Positions 54,165-62,133 are shown, numbered from the stretch's first letter. The stretch: DNA of 64,000 nt from Caballeronia udeis (GCF_001544555.2 NZ_FCOK02000025.1:46898-110897); one strand, 5' to 3'. Translations and numbers: made by a program. Notes: generated by a model not told the origin, from the letters alone.

Positions 54165-54956
54165 ATGAATCCAGATACTATCAAATGGTTGCTAGAGCAC
54201 TCAGTTTCCGCTTACGAAACCGAGTTGAAGGCTACGGACAAGGTCAAGGATCGCATCAGCTTCATTCTCAGCGTTGCAATCACCCCATTCGCTGGCATCG
54301 CCGTTTATTTGGTAAGCAAGTTCAAGGGCAATCTTTTTCAGCGAGAGAATCTACTATTTTTTTCTCTGCCGACACTTGTTGCGGTGTTGCTTCTGGTGGT
54401 GTCGGCCGGATATGTGGCGTATGCACTCGTTCGAGGTTTTCAATACTCGAACGTCCCGCGACCCGCCCATCTCATCCCATACCTGCAGCAACACCCTGAG
54501 CCCGACAAGGCACTGGAGGAGGCACAATTGAACCTGATTCAGGAATATGCTGGGTCAATCGAACACAACTTCAAACAGAACCAGAATCGGTCACGCAAGC
54601 TTTTGTTCGCACAACGTCTTGCTGTCGCGTCGCTGCTTGTACTTTCCGTATCACTGCCGCGTTTCGTATATGTCTTTCTTCAAGCAAAATCCGAACCGCA
54701 ATCGGTTAGGATAGTTGAGCCAATCCGTGTTACTGAGGAAAATCTGATGAACGATGAAAAAAAGCAGGGCAATCAAACTAACCCAGCTCCCGTGCCAACG
54801 CCGACGGCGCAGTCACAACAATCAAGCACCGGCGCCACACCAAGCGATCAGGCGTCACAACCGCGTCCACCATTCCCCAAAAGCTACATGACCTTCGACC
54901 ATGCTATAGACGTACTACCGCCGGGAAAGGAAATTCTGAACGAACGGAAGAAATAG
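54165..54956 (+). CDS. Unknown three-helix membrane protein
   Basis: A 263-residue protein with hydrophobic segments at about 31-51, 63-89 and 151-173. Helical polar parts lie at 1-30 and 105-150. The C-terminal 90 residues are Pro/Gln/Ser/Thr-rich and probably disordered. The paired helices resemble the layout of SLATT-type effectors that occur in defence islands, but no sequence signature proves this. It lies between an unknown gene and the candidate oriT. Confidence 0.7.
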   Translation: MNPDTIKWLLEHSVSAYETELKATDKVKDRISFILSVAITPFAGIAVYLVSKFKGNLFQRENLLFFSLPTLVAVLLLVVSAGYVAYALVRGFQYSNVPRPAHLIPYLQQHPEPDKALEEAQLNLIQEYAGSIEHNFKQNQNRSRKLLFAQRLAVASLLVLSVSLPRFVYVFLQAKSEPQSVRIVEPIRVTEENLMNDEKKQGNQTNPAPVPTPTAQSQQSSTGATPSDQASQPRPPFPKSYMTFDHAIDVLPPGKEILNERKK

Positions 54957-55110
54957 ATTTGCAATCCTACCTAAGTTGATGCTTCGATTTTTTCGTGTCG
55001 ACTTGGGTTTGTCTTGATGAACCCGGCTTGCCGTTCGTCGGGTGACACTTGCTTTCTACTAAAAATTTCGTATAGGTAGAGGAAGCCGAACGAAGCAAGC
55101 AAGGTCAACC

Positions 55111-55156
55111 TTTATCACGGTATTACGTGATAAACGATATTCTGGGGTTCCCCCAG
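55111..55156 (+). other. Candidate origin of transfer (oriT)
   Basis: Two hairpins stand about 80 bases before mobC: TTTATCACG/CGTGATAAA (55111-55119 and 55126-55134, 6-base loop) and CTGGGG/CCCCAG (55142-55147 and 55151-55156). An inverted repeat followed closely by a possible nick region (ATATTCTGG) and sitting just upstream of mobC is the usual oriT layout. The exact nick site is not determinable. Confidence 0.5.
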
Positions 55157-55235
55157 TCCCCTGAACTGCAACACCAGCACGACAGGACGCAGCAGCGCAC
55201 GAGCGGCCCAACAACCATAACAACAAGGAGCCGAT

Positions 55236-55664
55236 ATGGACAATGGAGCACGTAGCATTATCGAGGCCGACGCCTCACAATTCAAGAAGCAGGCCGGGCA
55301 ATCCGGTTGCGACGGAAACCAGCACGTCAGAGACAAGCGCGTTGAGTTCCGTGTCACCGCCATTGAGCATGCGCAATTGCGTGCGATGGCGCTCGCCAAC
55401 GGGTGCAACTCTCTCGCCCAATATGCGCGAGAAGCGGCCTTGAGCGCGGGCAGTGGCACGATCCCAAGCAATGCTTACCACGACCAGTTGAAATGGTTGC
55501 AGGAAATCAACCGTATCGGCACCCACGTTGAGGAGATATCGGCGAAGCTGCGCGGTGGTCGTGAACCGGACGAAGAAACGCTGGTCGTCCTGCTGCAGAT
55601 TCAGGAACTGGCCGAACAGGTATGGCAGGAGGCGAAGTCCGCGAAGAAAACGGACCATGCATGA
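55236..55664 (+). CDS. mobC: MobC family relaxosome accessory protein
   Basis: A 142-residue protein. A ribbon-helix-helix-like region (about 33-70: VEFRVTAIEHAQLRAMALAN, then SLAQYAREAAL) precedes the MobC helix LKWLQEINRIGTHVEEISAK. Such proteins bind oriT and help the relaxase open the strands. ATG behind AAGGAG. The stop overlaps the relaxase start (ATGA at 55661-55664). Confidence 0.88.
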   Translation: MDNGARSIIEADASQFKKQAGQSGCDGNQHVRDKRVEFRVTAIEHAQLRAMALANGCNSLAQYAREAALSAGSGTIPSNAYHDQLKWLQEINRIGTHVEEISAKLRGGREPDEETLVVLLQIQELAEQVWQEAKSAKKTDHA

Positions 55665-57028
55665 TTGTCCGGATCTTCAATGCGGGGATTTCCAAAGGGG
55701 AATCTCCGGTCAACTACCTGCTGGGCGAACGTGATCACACTGGCGAGCAGCGCGCCTTCATGCCGGTTGTTCTGTCGGGCAGCCCGGACACCACCATAGC
55801 CGTAATCAACAGCATTCAACGCAAGCACAGGTATGTGTCTGGTGCGATTGCGTTTCGCGACACGGAACGACTCACACGCGAGCAATTACATCGCGTCATT
55901 CGAACATTCAAGGAAACGTTCTGCCCAGGCCTCTCAGGCGACCAGTTCAACAGCCTGTTTGTGTTGCACGAGGACAAGGGCAATACCGAGGTGCATTTCG
56001 TTGTGCCCATGATCGAACTGGCTTCGGGCAGAGGCAAGCGCATGAACATCCACCCACCCGGCGCGCAGAACATTCGACTATACGAGGCCTTCACGCAGGT
56101 TATGAACCATGACCTGGGCTATGCGCAGGTCGTGCCCGATCCGTTGAAGCTCGCCGTGGGCGGGTTCGAGCGCCGGACGGAAGTCGGCCAGCGAGACCGC
56201 GATAACAAGCTGTTTCTGCACAAGCATCTGACGCGAATAATCCGCTCCGGTGAGGTAGCGAACCGCGATCAGCTATGCCGCGTTCTCAGCGACGAATTTG
56301 GCGTCGAAATCACCCGACAGGGGCAGGACTACATTGCAGTGAAATTCCCCGGCGACGCGAGGGCCAAACGCTTCCGTGGCCCGTTCTATCGTGCTGACGC
56401 CGACTACGGACAATTGCTCCGGCAGGCTCGGAAGGCGAAGCAGGACCGCTACCTGTCGCCCTCCGAATATCAACAAGCCCGAGCGACCCTGGACGAGCTT
56501 GTTGAGGCTCGCCGCCAGTTCAACGTGCAGGCGTATCTATCGCCGAGAAGGCTACGGCCCAGCGGTCCGCGACCAGTTCGCCGCACGAAATACAAACCAA
56601 TAACAACATCACACAAGGAGACCGATATGAAACCAGAAATTGCTACGATAAAACAGATCGTCAGGGAAGCCATGCAGGTGGCTGGTCTAATTCGCGCCAG
56701 CTGTCCGATACCTACAGCGGTTCGCTCGAAGGCCAATGTATTGAAGAGCATGCAAGGCATACGCGAGCGTGCTACATATCAGGCAGATGAGGACCGAACA
56801 CATGCGGACATGGAACTCATTCATGAAATAGAAGGCGCGCTTGGGGACATTCAATCCGATGTCAACGGCGCGACAGCAGACGTCAACCACGCGAAGACCC
56901 CTGAAGAGCGTAGCCGCGCGGAGCTTCGGTTGATTCGACTCATGGCACAAAAGCGGCGACTCGAAATCCAGCTTGCTCAAACCAAGATTCGGCAGTTGAA
57001 CAAGGTGGGTAGTAAGAAACAGGTATAA
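55661..57028 (+). CDS. mobA: Relaxase / mobilization nuclease
   Basis: Nicks oriT and leads the strand into the recipient. It is 455 residues from the ATG at 55661, which overlaps mobC by 4 bases. The N-terminal relaxase domain (about 1-250) shows MIVRIFNAGISKGESPVNYL with probable catalytic Tyr Y19, and motif III HEDKGNTEVHFVVP with H103 and H112. The C-terminal 135 residues are helical and charged, and can also be made as a separate product from an internal start at 56627. No coupling protein or secretion genes are nearby. Confidence 0.88.
   Translation: MIVRIFNAGISKGESPVNYLLGERDHTGEQRAFMPVVLSGSPDTTIAVINSIQRKHRYVSGAIAFRDTERLTREQLHRVIRTFKETFCPGLSGDQFNSLFVLHEDKGNTEVHFVVPMIELASGRGKRMNIHPPGAQNIRLYEAFTQVMNHDLGYAQVVPDPLKLAVGGFERRTEVGQRDRDNKLFLHKHLTRIIRSGEVANRDQLCRVLSDEFGVEITRQGQDYIAVKFPGDARAKRFRGPFYRADADYGQLLRQARKAKQDRYLSPSEYQQARATLDELVEARRQFNVQAYLSPRRLRPSGPRPVRRTKYKPITTSHKETDMKPEIATIKQIVREAMQVAGLIRASCPIPTAVRSKANVLKSMQGIRERATYQADEDRTHADMELIHEIEGALGDIQSDVNGATADVNHAKTPEERSRAELRLIRLMAQKRRLEIQLAQTKIRQLNKVGSKKQV
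56627..57028 (+). CDS. Possible internal in-frame product of the relaxase gene
   Basis: An in-frame ATG at 56627 has a strong, well-spaced Shine-Dalgarno (ACAAGGAGACCGATATG), nearly the same as that of mobC (ACAAGGAGCCGATATG). Translation from it would give a 133-residue helical, charged protein, MKPEIATIKQIVREAMQVAG onward. Nested products inside relaxase genes are known, for example in RSF1010 mobA. Real use is unproven. Confidence 0.5.
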   Translation: MKPEIATIKQIVREAMQVAGLIRASCPIPTAVRSKANVLKSMQGIRERATYQADEDRTHADMELIHEIEGALGDIQSDVNGATADVNHAKTPEERSRAELRLIRLMAQKRRLEIQLAQTKIRQLNKVGSKKQV

Positions 57029-57154
57029 GCATGTTGGCCATGGTGGCGGCATGATCACAATGATCAATAGTCCGGGTTCGACCTAGGCGGCCCATCAACG
57101 GCCATGGTCACCTTGCTGCACAGCGGACAGTCGGCGTAAGTTAGACGAGTGGCG

Positions 57155-58777
57155 TCAACGTGGCGATTTAGGTCGCCACTTTGTATGCAGTAGGGGTACG
57201 GGTTTGGGGCCTGTCTTCGCGAAGACGTTCACAGCGATGCGCTCGCAGTAGACGCGGGCCAGCTCCGGCTGACTTAACTTCTCTAGTTCTTGAATGTCAG
57301 GTGAGCCGACCAAGAATTCCAACAATTTCTCTTTCGATGTCTGGGAGTAGCTAGCCAGAACGAAGTCATAGAAGTCGACCGGCGTATCCGCCTTGTGGTT
57401 TAAAGAAACGTCGCCGAAAAAGGTCTCCGGATGCTTGTTCCAAGCGGCGAGTTCGGCATCCGAAAGTGTCGCTCGGAATGTGATCGATTTGCCGTTGTCG
57501 GTATGAGCAATGCACATTGCGACCTTCTCATTTTCCACGACAACCGCTGAAACGAGTGTGCCCGGGACGTGGTTGCCATCTGCATCTGGAATGATGTATC
57601 TATTACCTATCAACAGCTGATCCTTGGTGCCTGCGAATGCGAGTTCAGGATTCGCACCATCGAAAGTTGAAGGGATTTCCGAGTGGGCTCGTATTGACTT
57701 AAGTAAATTGTGCATCTCGATATGCGCTTGTCGACCGTCTACGGCCGCGCGCAACGTCGAAAACTCATGATCGAGCTTGAACTCGTCGATATGGAAGCCG
57801 TCTGCCAAGACGACGCTGCGTCCCCGTGTCTCATCGAGGTGGTGTTCCCAAGGTGAATTAGTGAGAACGACGTAGGCAGACGGAAGACGCTGCGCTTGAG
57901 GATCAAGTACTTCGAACCTCCTCAAAAGATCGAACGCACGCTTGACGAATGCTGGAGGCTGGTCGTCGACGCCCTCGTCTGGAGCGTTCAGGTCGATGAA
58001 GACGATACGGGTTTGGTTCGCCGCCTTGTTAAGCGCGCGCACAAGTTGCCGAGTGATCCGGCCGCTCTGCGCTCTTTTCGCTTCAACCGAAAACTTCTTT
58101 CCTGTGCGCGTGTTGGTTGCCGTGAATTCACAGTGCGATGTGTTGCGATCGTCCTCATCTTCAAATTCGAGCGTGAATCCAGCGCGAACCAGCATGGCAG
58201 CAACCTGCAATTCATAGCGAGCACCGGCGAAGTGCTCGTTGTTGTGCAGTCGAGCTATCAGCTTAGCTCGAAGTTCGGCGTTGTGTTCAAGCGCGTACAA
58301 GTCGTAAGCGAGATTCATGTAAGCAGAAGCTGCTCCTGTCATCTTCGCACTTACAACCTGTCCAGGCTCCGTAATAGATATTCTCTGCTGCTCGCAGAGC
58401 TTCTGATACCAGATAAGGATGGGATGCCGCTGGTCCAAGGGTTTCTTAAGCTCGGCATTACCCCACTCCGTGCCTATCGCGTCTTTCAGATAGTCGATGA
58501 GGAAGTCATGGAACGTTTTCCACTTACAGGAGTACAAGATGCGATTCTTGACTGCGACCACCTGGTGGCCGCTATCCAGTGTCGCCGCAATGATTGGTCG
58601 GCCGAGCCCTTGTTGCTGTTTACGTTGATGTTCGCGCGCCATATGACGCGCGTTCAAGGTCGGTATCGCGGCCGTGACTTTGGCAAGACGCTCCGTGTCC
58701 CCAAGGGCGCCATGACACTTCTTGTATTTCATCCCGCTGCCACAGGGACACGGGTCGTTGCGGCCAACTTTCGCCAA
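57155..58777 (-). CDS. SEC-C protein with PD-(D/E)XK-like nuclease core
   Basis: A 540-residue protein. The N-terminus is a SEC-C zinc motif (GRNDPCPCGSGMKYKKCHG, 5-23), the metal-binding tail also found on SecA and on many stand-alone proteins. Residues about 185-265 look like a restriction-endonuclease fold: helix GARYELQVAAMLVRAG with E189, then E217 in HCEFTATN and the E-x-K pair E232/K234 in KFSVEAKRAQ, followed by QTRIVFIDLN. The remaining 275 residues are mixed alpha/beta without a named domain. Cytosolic. Its position as single-gene cargo suggests defence, but this is inference. Confidence 0.78.
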   Translation of the reverse strand: MAKVGRNDPCPCGSGMKYKKCHGALGDTERLAKVTAAIPTLNARHMAREHQRKQQQGLGRPIIAATLDSGHQVVAVKNRILYSCKWKTFHDFLIDYLKDAIGTEWGNAELKKPLDQRHPILIWYQKLCEQQRISITEPGQVVSAKMTGAASAYMNLAYDLYALEHNAELRAKLIARLHNNEHFAGARYELQVAAMLVRAGFTLEFEDEDDRNTSHCEFTATNTRTGKKFSVEAKRAQSGRITRQLVRALNKAANQTRIVFIDLNAPDEGVDDQPPAFVKRAFDLLRRFEVLDPQAQRLPSAYVVLTNSPWEHHLDETRGRSVVLADGFHIDEFKLDHEFSTLRAAVDGRQAHIEMHNLLKSIRAHSEIPSTFDGANPELAFAGTKDQLLIGNRYIIPDADGNHVPGTLVSAVVVENEKVAMCIAHTDNGKSITFRATLSDAELAAWNKHPETFFGDVSLNHKADTPVDFYDFVLASYSQTSKEKLLEFLVGSPDIQELEKLSQPELARVYCERIAVNVFAKTGPKPVPLLHTKWRPKSPR

Positions 58778-58893
58778 ACGTGTTCCCCTTGCATCTCAGG
58801 CATTATTCACCGTGCCATCAAATGCGCCCGTGCAGATCGGACACGTACCGGCACTTCGATAGTGGCGGTCAACGCATTGAGATCTACAAAGAC

Positions 58894-59097
58894 TTATGGC
58901 TTGCGCCATTTATCAGGGTTACCGCCGGAAGTATTGCGCACACGCTCGACGTGTATTGCCGCATCGGGGTTGATTTGGCGGGCACGCTCTATCGCCTGCT
59001 GTTGCGTGGGTTCGACGGCGCTGGCACGTTGGGCTCCCGGCTTTGTCACCGCATAGGAGCCATCGGGGCGCCGTTCCACGTAGAGGTTATTGCTCAT
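58894..59097 (-). CDS. DUF2188 domain protein
   Basis: A 67-residue protein with the DUF2188 outline: NNLYVERRPDGSYAVTKPGA at the N-terminus, TQQQAIERARQINPDAAIHV in the middle and a short basic tail. Function unknown; members are common on plasmids and islands. It lies 116 bases upstream of the SEC-C gene in the same orientation and could be co-transcribed. Confidence 0.8.
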   Translation of the reverse strand: MSNNLYVERRPDGSYAVTKPGAQRASAVEPTQQQAIERARQINPDAAIHVERVRNTSGGNPDKWRKP

Positions 59098-59540
59098 AGG
59101 GCCTCTCGGAATCTGGCATATGCCCGCCAGAGGCTAAGCACTAGAAATAGTACTTCAGACGAAAGACTACCACCGGATCTAGTGTCTGGGTAGAAAATCG
59201 CGACGCCCGCCAATTCTCCCAAAGCTCAGCTATGCAGAGCACCGCTCCTACGTAGTGGATAGCTCTAGGATGGATATGCGCTGTCGTTCTTAAACTTCTG
59301 ATATTGGCCGGACGCAGCCGATCAGAGAGCGCAATCACCGCATTATTCATTCGGCTGTCCAAGAAGCCTGTGCTACGAATGAGGCCAACCGTAACGGTGG
59401 GCAATGCTGCGTCCGAGGTGAGCGCAGTTATGACTGGGGAGGATATATCAGAACGGCTTACCCACCGTTTCCTCGCTCATGGCCCATACATTGGCCACTT
59501 CGAAAACCGTGGATAAGCCGTTCGGCACGATAGAGCCGAT
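59098..59540. other. 440-base stretch without a supported gene
   Basis: A minus-strand frame at 59141-59404 (87 residues, TTG start) is open but has no Shine-Dalgarno and no family features. Otherwise nothing is seen. Confidence 0.45.
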
Positions 59541-59972
59541 CTACAGCGCGTCGTTGGCGGGAATGCTGAACAACTGCCGGTTCACATTGGCGAAGTACAG
59601 AACCCAAGACCCGATGGCGAAGCCAAGCACCGCATGGAAAGGTGAATGCTCAGCGAACCCGGCATAGAGGAAGCCGCAGGCAATAACAGCGACTACCGAA
59701 CCCATGAGAATCCCCGTCATTTTCGCCCGGAAGACGGTGCCGTCTGCCCGTGACACGCCAGCGATAATCTTCTTGCCAAAGTACGACACAATCCAAATCG
59801 AAATTGGCGTGCTGTTGTGCAGGGCTTCTTGCAGGATTCCGCCCAATGCATCGCTGACACGGACATTCTTGATACGGTGATCCCCGATTTCAATATACGT
59901 GTAACGGTCCCCCCGCCCGACCGACGACGAACCAGCCCCCAACGTTTTCAGTTGCCCGGTGTATTGCTTCAT
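59541..59972 (-). CDS. Small unknown two-helix membrane protein
   Basis: A 143-residue protein starting MKQYTGQLKTLGAGSSSVGR, with the ATG at 59972 behind GGGA. An N-terminal soluble part (1-80) with beta character is followed by two membrane helices at about 86-106 and 112-131. No family recognised. It lies 50 bases downstream of an outer-membrane barrel gene in the same orientation. Confidence 0.65.
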   Translation of the reverse strand: MKQYTGQLKTLGAGSSSVGRGDRYTYIEIGDHRIKNVRVSDALGGILQEALHNSTPISIWIVSYFGKKIIAGVSRADGTVFRAKMTGILMGSVVAVIACGFLYAGFAEHSPFHAVLGFAIGSWVLYFANVNRQLFSIPANDAL

Positions 59973-60022
59973 GAAGATTTCCCAAAAGATATCGGGCGGG
60001 ACAGGTGGTCCCGCTAGCATGG

Positions 60023-60631
60023 TCAAAACTTATATTGCGCGCCGACCGTGAACAGGTTGGAGGTCATGTCCACGGTGTGTTCGCCGGCCGCTGCTTTGAA
60101 GTGTTGCCACTCGGTCCGGATAGCGAAGTGCTTGTTGAAGTTGTACGCGGCACCCAGACCGAATGATGGGCGCACGGACCAGTCGGTGTTATCAGCGTCA
60201 GGCGTGCCTTCCATGCGTACAAAATCCGCGCCGTATTCATGCGAGCGGTTCGCCAGCATGGATGCGCCGGCCTTTGCAAACACCTGGAGGTTGCCGAAAT
60301 CGTAGCTTCCGACCAGCGACAAATTGAAGCCGAGCATGGTCATGTCGTTGGTCCGGTCAATCGTCTGGAACTTGATCGACTGCTTGCCAAGATTTAGGGC
60401 TTCGGCCTCGACACCGAAGTGCTGGAACACCTGATAGCCAGCGAACAGCTTGTACCCGAGGTCGCCGGAGTCCTTCGTGTACGGCAGATCCGGGCCGAGC
60501 GTGATCTGCGAGTCATCAGAATGAATCTGACTACGCCCCACAGACGCCCCCATGTAGAACCCCGTATCAGCTGCCGAAGCCGCCCCCGAAATCGTCGCGC
60601 AAAACACGGCGGAAATTGCCAGTTTTTTCAT
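60023..60631 (-). CDS. OmpA-like outer-membrane beta-barrel protein
   Basis: A 202-residue exported protein. The start at 60631 begins the signal peptide MKKLAISAVFCATISGAASA, then ADTGFYMGASVGRSQ opens an eight-strand barrel of the OmpA/Opa type: YKLFAGYQVFQHFGVEAEAL, LGFNLSLVGSYDFGNLQVFA, RPSFGLGAAYNFNKHFAIRT and the terminal FTVGAQYKF ending in Phe. It lacks a peptidoglycan-binding domain. Outer-membrane cargo on a mobile element could change phage adsorption or host interaction; this is speculative. Confidence 0.88.
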   Translation of the reverse strand: MKKLAISAVFCATISGAASAADTGFYMGASVGRSQIHSDDSQITLGPDLPYTKDSGDLGYKLFAGYQVFQHFGVEAEALNLGKQSIKFQTIDRTNDMTMLGFNLSLVGSYDFGNLQVFAKAGASMLANRSHEYGADFVRMEGTPDADNTDWSVRPSFGLGAAYNFNKHFAIRTEWQHFKAAAGEHTVDMTSNLFTVGAQYKF

Positions 60632-60695
60632 TTTCAGTCCCATGACGTTGAGTTCTGGTTCAAGTCGACCAACGACGGCAGCGATCTTCCCATCA

Positions 60696-60723
60696 ATAGA
60701 CGTATATAGTCAATATAGACGTA
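60696..60723. promoter_or_regulatory. Direct repeats, candidate XRE repressor operators
   Basis: ATAGACGTA occurs at 60696-60704 and again at 60715-60723, 19 bases apart, with a related inverted element (TATATAGTC) between. They lie in the divergent gap between the barrel gene and the XRE regulator gene, the normal place for autoregulatory operators. Confidence 0.5.
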
Positions 60724-60769
60724 ATACGCCCTGTCTGATTAAAGGCTCTGCACTGACCATGGAGGCACT

Positions 60770-61150
60770 ATGGTCAAGGCAATGAATAAAACTGAAGTCC
60801 TCAAAGGGTCGCTGTCAGCGACCCTGGGCAGGAACGTGAAGAAGCGCCGACAGGAACTCGGTGTTACACAAAGTCAGCTCGCGCAAACGCTTAGCGTTGA
60901 AGTGGAGACCGTTTCGCGTTACGAGCGGGGTACAGTCGCACCCTCATTTGCGCAGCTTGAGAAGATTTGCAGCGCACTACAGGTTCCCGCTTGGGCGCTT
61001 TTCTCGGACGGTGTGGACGTTCCAAACACCGAAGGCCCTTCCTTCGGTGAGCAGTTGAAGGGGCTCTCCGCTCGCGATAGGGAATTCGTCCTCTCGTTTG
61101 TCCGGAACTACGTAGACCACCATCAAAAGGCGAAGAAGCCCGATGTGTGA
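60770..61150 (+). CDS. XRE-family transcriptional repressor
   Basis: A 126-residue regulator. An N-terminal helix-turn-helix (about 18-75) shows LGRNVKKRRQELGVTQSQLA, SVEVETVSRYERGTVAPSFA and QLEKICSALQVP, the Cro/CI pattern. The short C-terminus (about 85-126) is helical and may dimerise. The start at 60770 has GGAGG five bases upstream. It is the last gene before attR and may control element genes such as the barrel or excision. Confidence 0.9.
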   Translation: MVKAMNKTEVLKGSLSATLGRNVKKRRQELGVTQSQLAQTLSVEVETVSRYERGTVAPSFAQLEKICSALQVPAWALFSDGVDVPNTEGPSFGEQLKGLSARDREFVLSFVRNYVDHHQKAKKPDV

Positions 61151-61183
61151 TCGACCGACGGCAACGCTCCCGCTATAATTCGC

Positions 61184-61216
61184 CGTGGGTTGAATACCCA
61201 CGCTTCTTACCCACAC
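61184..61216. repeat. Inverted repeat and TACCCACAC site near attR (possible integrase arm sites)
   Basis: CGTGGGT/ACCCACG (61184-61190 and 61196-61202) is followed by TACCCACAC at 61208-61216. TACCCACAC also occurs near attL at 46096-46104. Shared short motifs on both element ends fit integrase arm-type binding sites; the first hairpin could also end XRE transcription. Confidence 0.4.
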
Positions 61217-61292
61217 TTTTCTGCTTGTTTTTTGTGCAGGATGACTAGGTAGTGAATTGATTTAAAAGCGGTTTTTTATGAGATGGAGCAGT

Positions 61293-61310
61293 TTCCCATC
61301 GCCCGCTCCA
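61293..61310 (+). repeat. attR: duplicated tRNA-Gly 3' end
   Basis: TTCCCATCGCCCGCTCCA, identical to 46027-46044. Sequence on either side does not continue the tRNA, so this is the far junction of the element. Confidence 0.92.
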
Positions 61311-61532
61311 GTTTTAGCTTCCATGGAACTCCGTCGAGTTCCATAAGCTGTTGTCGATACAGGGTTTCCCCTCGGCACTCATCCAGTAAGATCCACTGAA
61401 ATCCGCCCGCCGATGGACCAATCTGGTCCACGGGCTAGTTCATCAAGCATGGCTAACATCGCCACTGCAAAACACCTGACTCAGCCAAACGCTCACCGCC
61501 CTTACGCAAACAACGCGGCGATTGCGAGTCCG

Positions 61533-62105
61533 TTATAGAAACTCGTGGCCGTAGAGCCTGAAAATGTAAGTCAATTGATAGACCACGCTCGCTACGACAA
61601 AAACCTCGTGGTAACGCCTGTTTCTGGTCCTGATCGCCACCGCGCATCCCACGATGAAGACAGCGGCCCGGATCGGATATTCGGGACCGAGGTGTAAGTA
61701 GTATTGGCGCCCCTTCAGGAACGTGTCTTCCAGGTCCAGTGTGAAAATCATGATGAGAAGCCCGAAAAACCAGCGGCGCCGTGAATAGAAATAGTCCTCG
61801 TAACCGGTGTAGTCGGCAATTGATTCAGGATACAAAATCGAGCACATCAGATAAATCAGCACTGCATATAAAATCGTAAAAAGATAGACCGCGAAGTTCC
61901 AGTCCTTGAGTTCGCGCAGCCAGAACTCCCACCACCAGAAATGCAGCACGTACAGGAACATGAACGCGACCCAGCCAAGATGAACCCAGTAGATCTGTTC
62001 CTTCTTCGGGTGTTGGATGAGATAAGCAGAACCACGCAGGAGATGGGTCAGTCCCAGACTGATTACCACCCCCACAATAATCCGAACATGCGTATAGACG
62101 TCCAT
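61533..62105 (-). CDS. Unknown multi-pass membrane protein
   Basis: A 190-residue protein with about five or six hydrophobic helices, starting MDVYTHVRIIVGVVISLGLT. Notable are the Trp-rich segment LHFWWWEFWLRELKDWNF and the loop YPESIADYTGYEDYFYSRRR. No family recognised. It lies 28 bases downstream of an interrupted gene on the same strand and probably shared an operon with it. Just outside the mobile element. Confidence 0.7.
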   Translation of the reverse strand: MDVYTHVRIIVGVVISLGLTHLLRGSAYLIQHPKKEQIYWVHLGWVAFMFLYVLHFWWWEFWLRELKDWNFAVYLFTILYAVLIYLMCSILYPESIADYTGYEDYFYSRRRWFFGLLIMIFTLDLEDTFLKGRQYYLHLGPEYPIRAAVFIVGCAVAIRTRNRRYHEVFVVASVVYQLTYIFRLYGHEFL

Positions 62106-62133
62106 ATTGTCGATCAGGAATTGCTACCGGCCA

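Larger units (their letters stand above)
46027..61310. mobile_element. Integrative mobilizable element in tRNA-Gly (15.3 kb)
   Basis: Bounded by an 18-base direct repeat of the tRNA-Gly 3' end (46027-46044 and 61293-61310), with a tyrosine integrase gene 107 bases inside the left end. Content: Shedu defence operon, ColE2-type replicase, ParB/MT-A70 fusion, MobC and relaxase with candidate oriT, nuclease-like SEC-C protein, outer-membrane barrel and XRE repressor. Its base composition is visibly more A/T-rich than the flanks. There are no type IV secretion genes and no phage structural genes, so transfer would depend on a helper element. The presence of a replicase suggests a plasmid-like excised stage. 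Confidence 0.92.

Noticed and set aside
59141..59404. An 87-codon minus-strand frame in the element
   Set aside because: TTG start without ribosome-binding site and no family resemblance; left as undecided non-coding.
46152..61150. Prophage as the nature of the tRNA-Gly element
   Set aside because: No capsid, tail, terminase or lysis genes; rep and mobilisation genes point to a plasmid-derived element instead.
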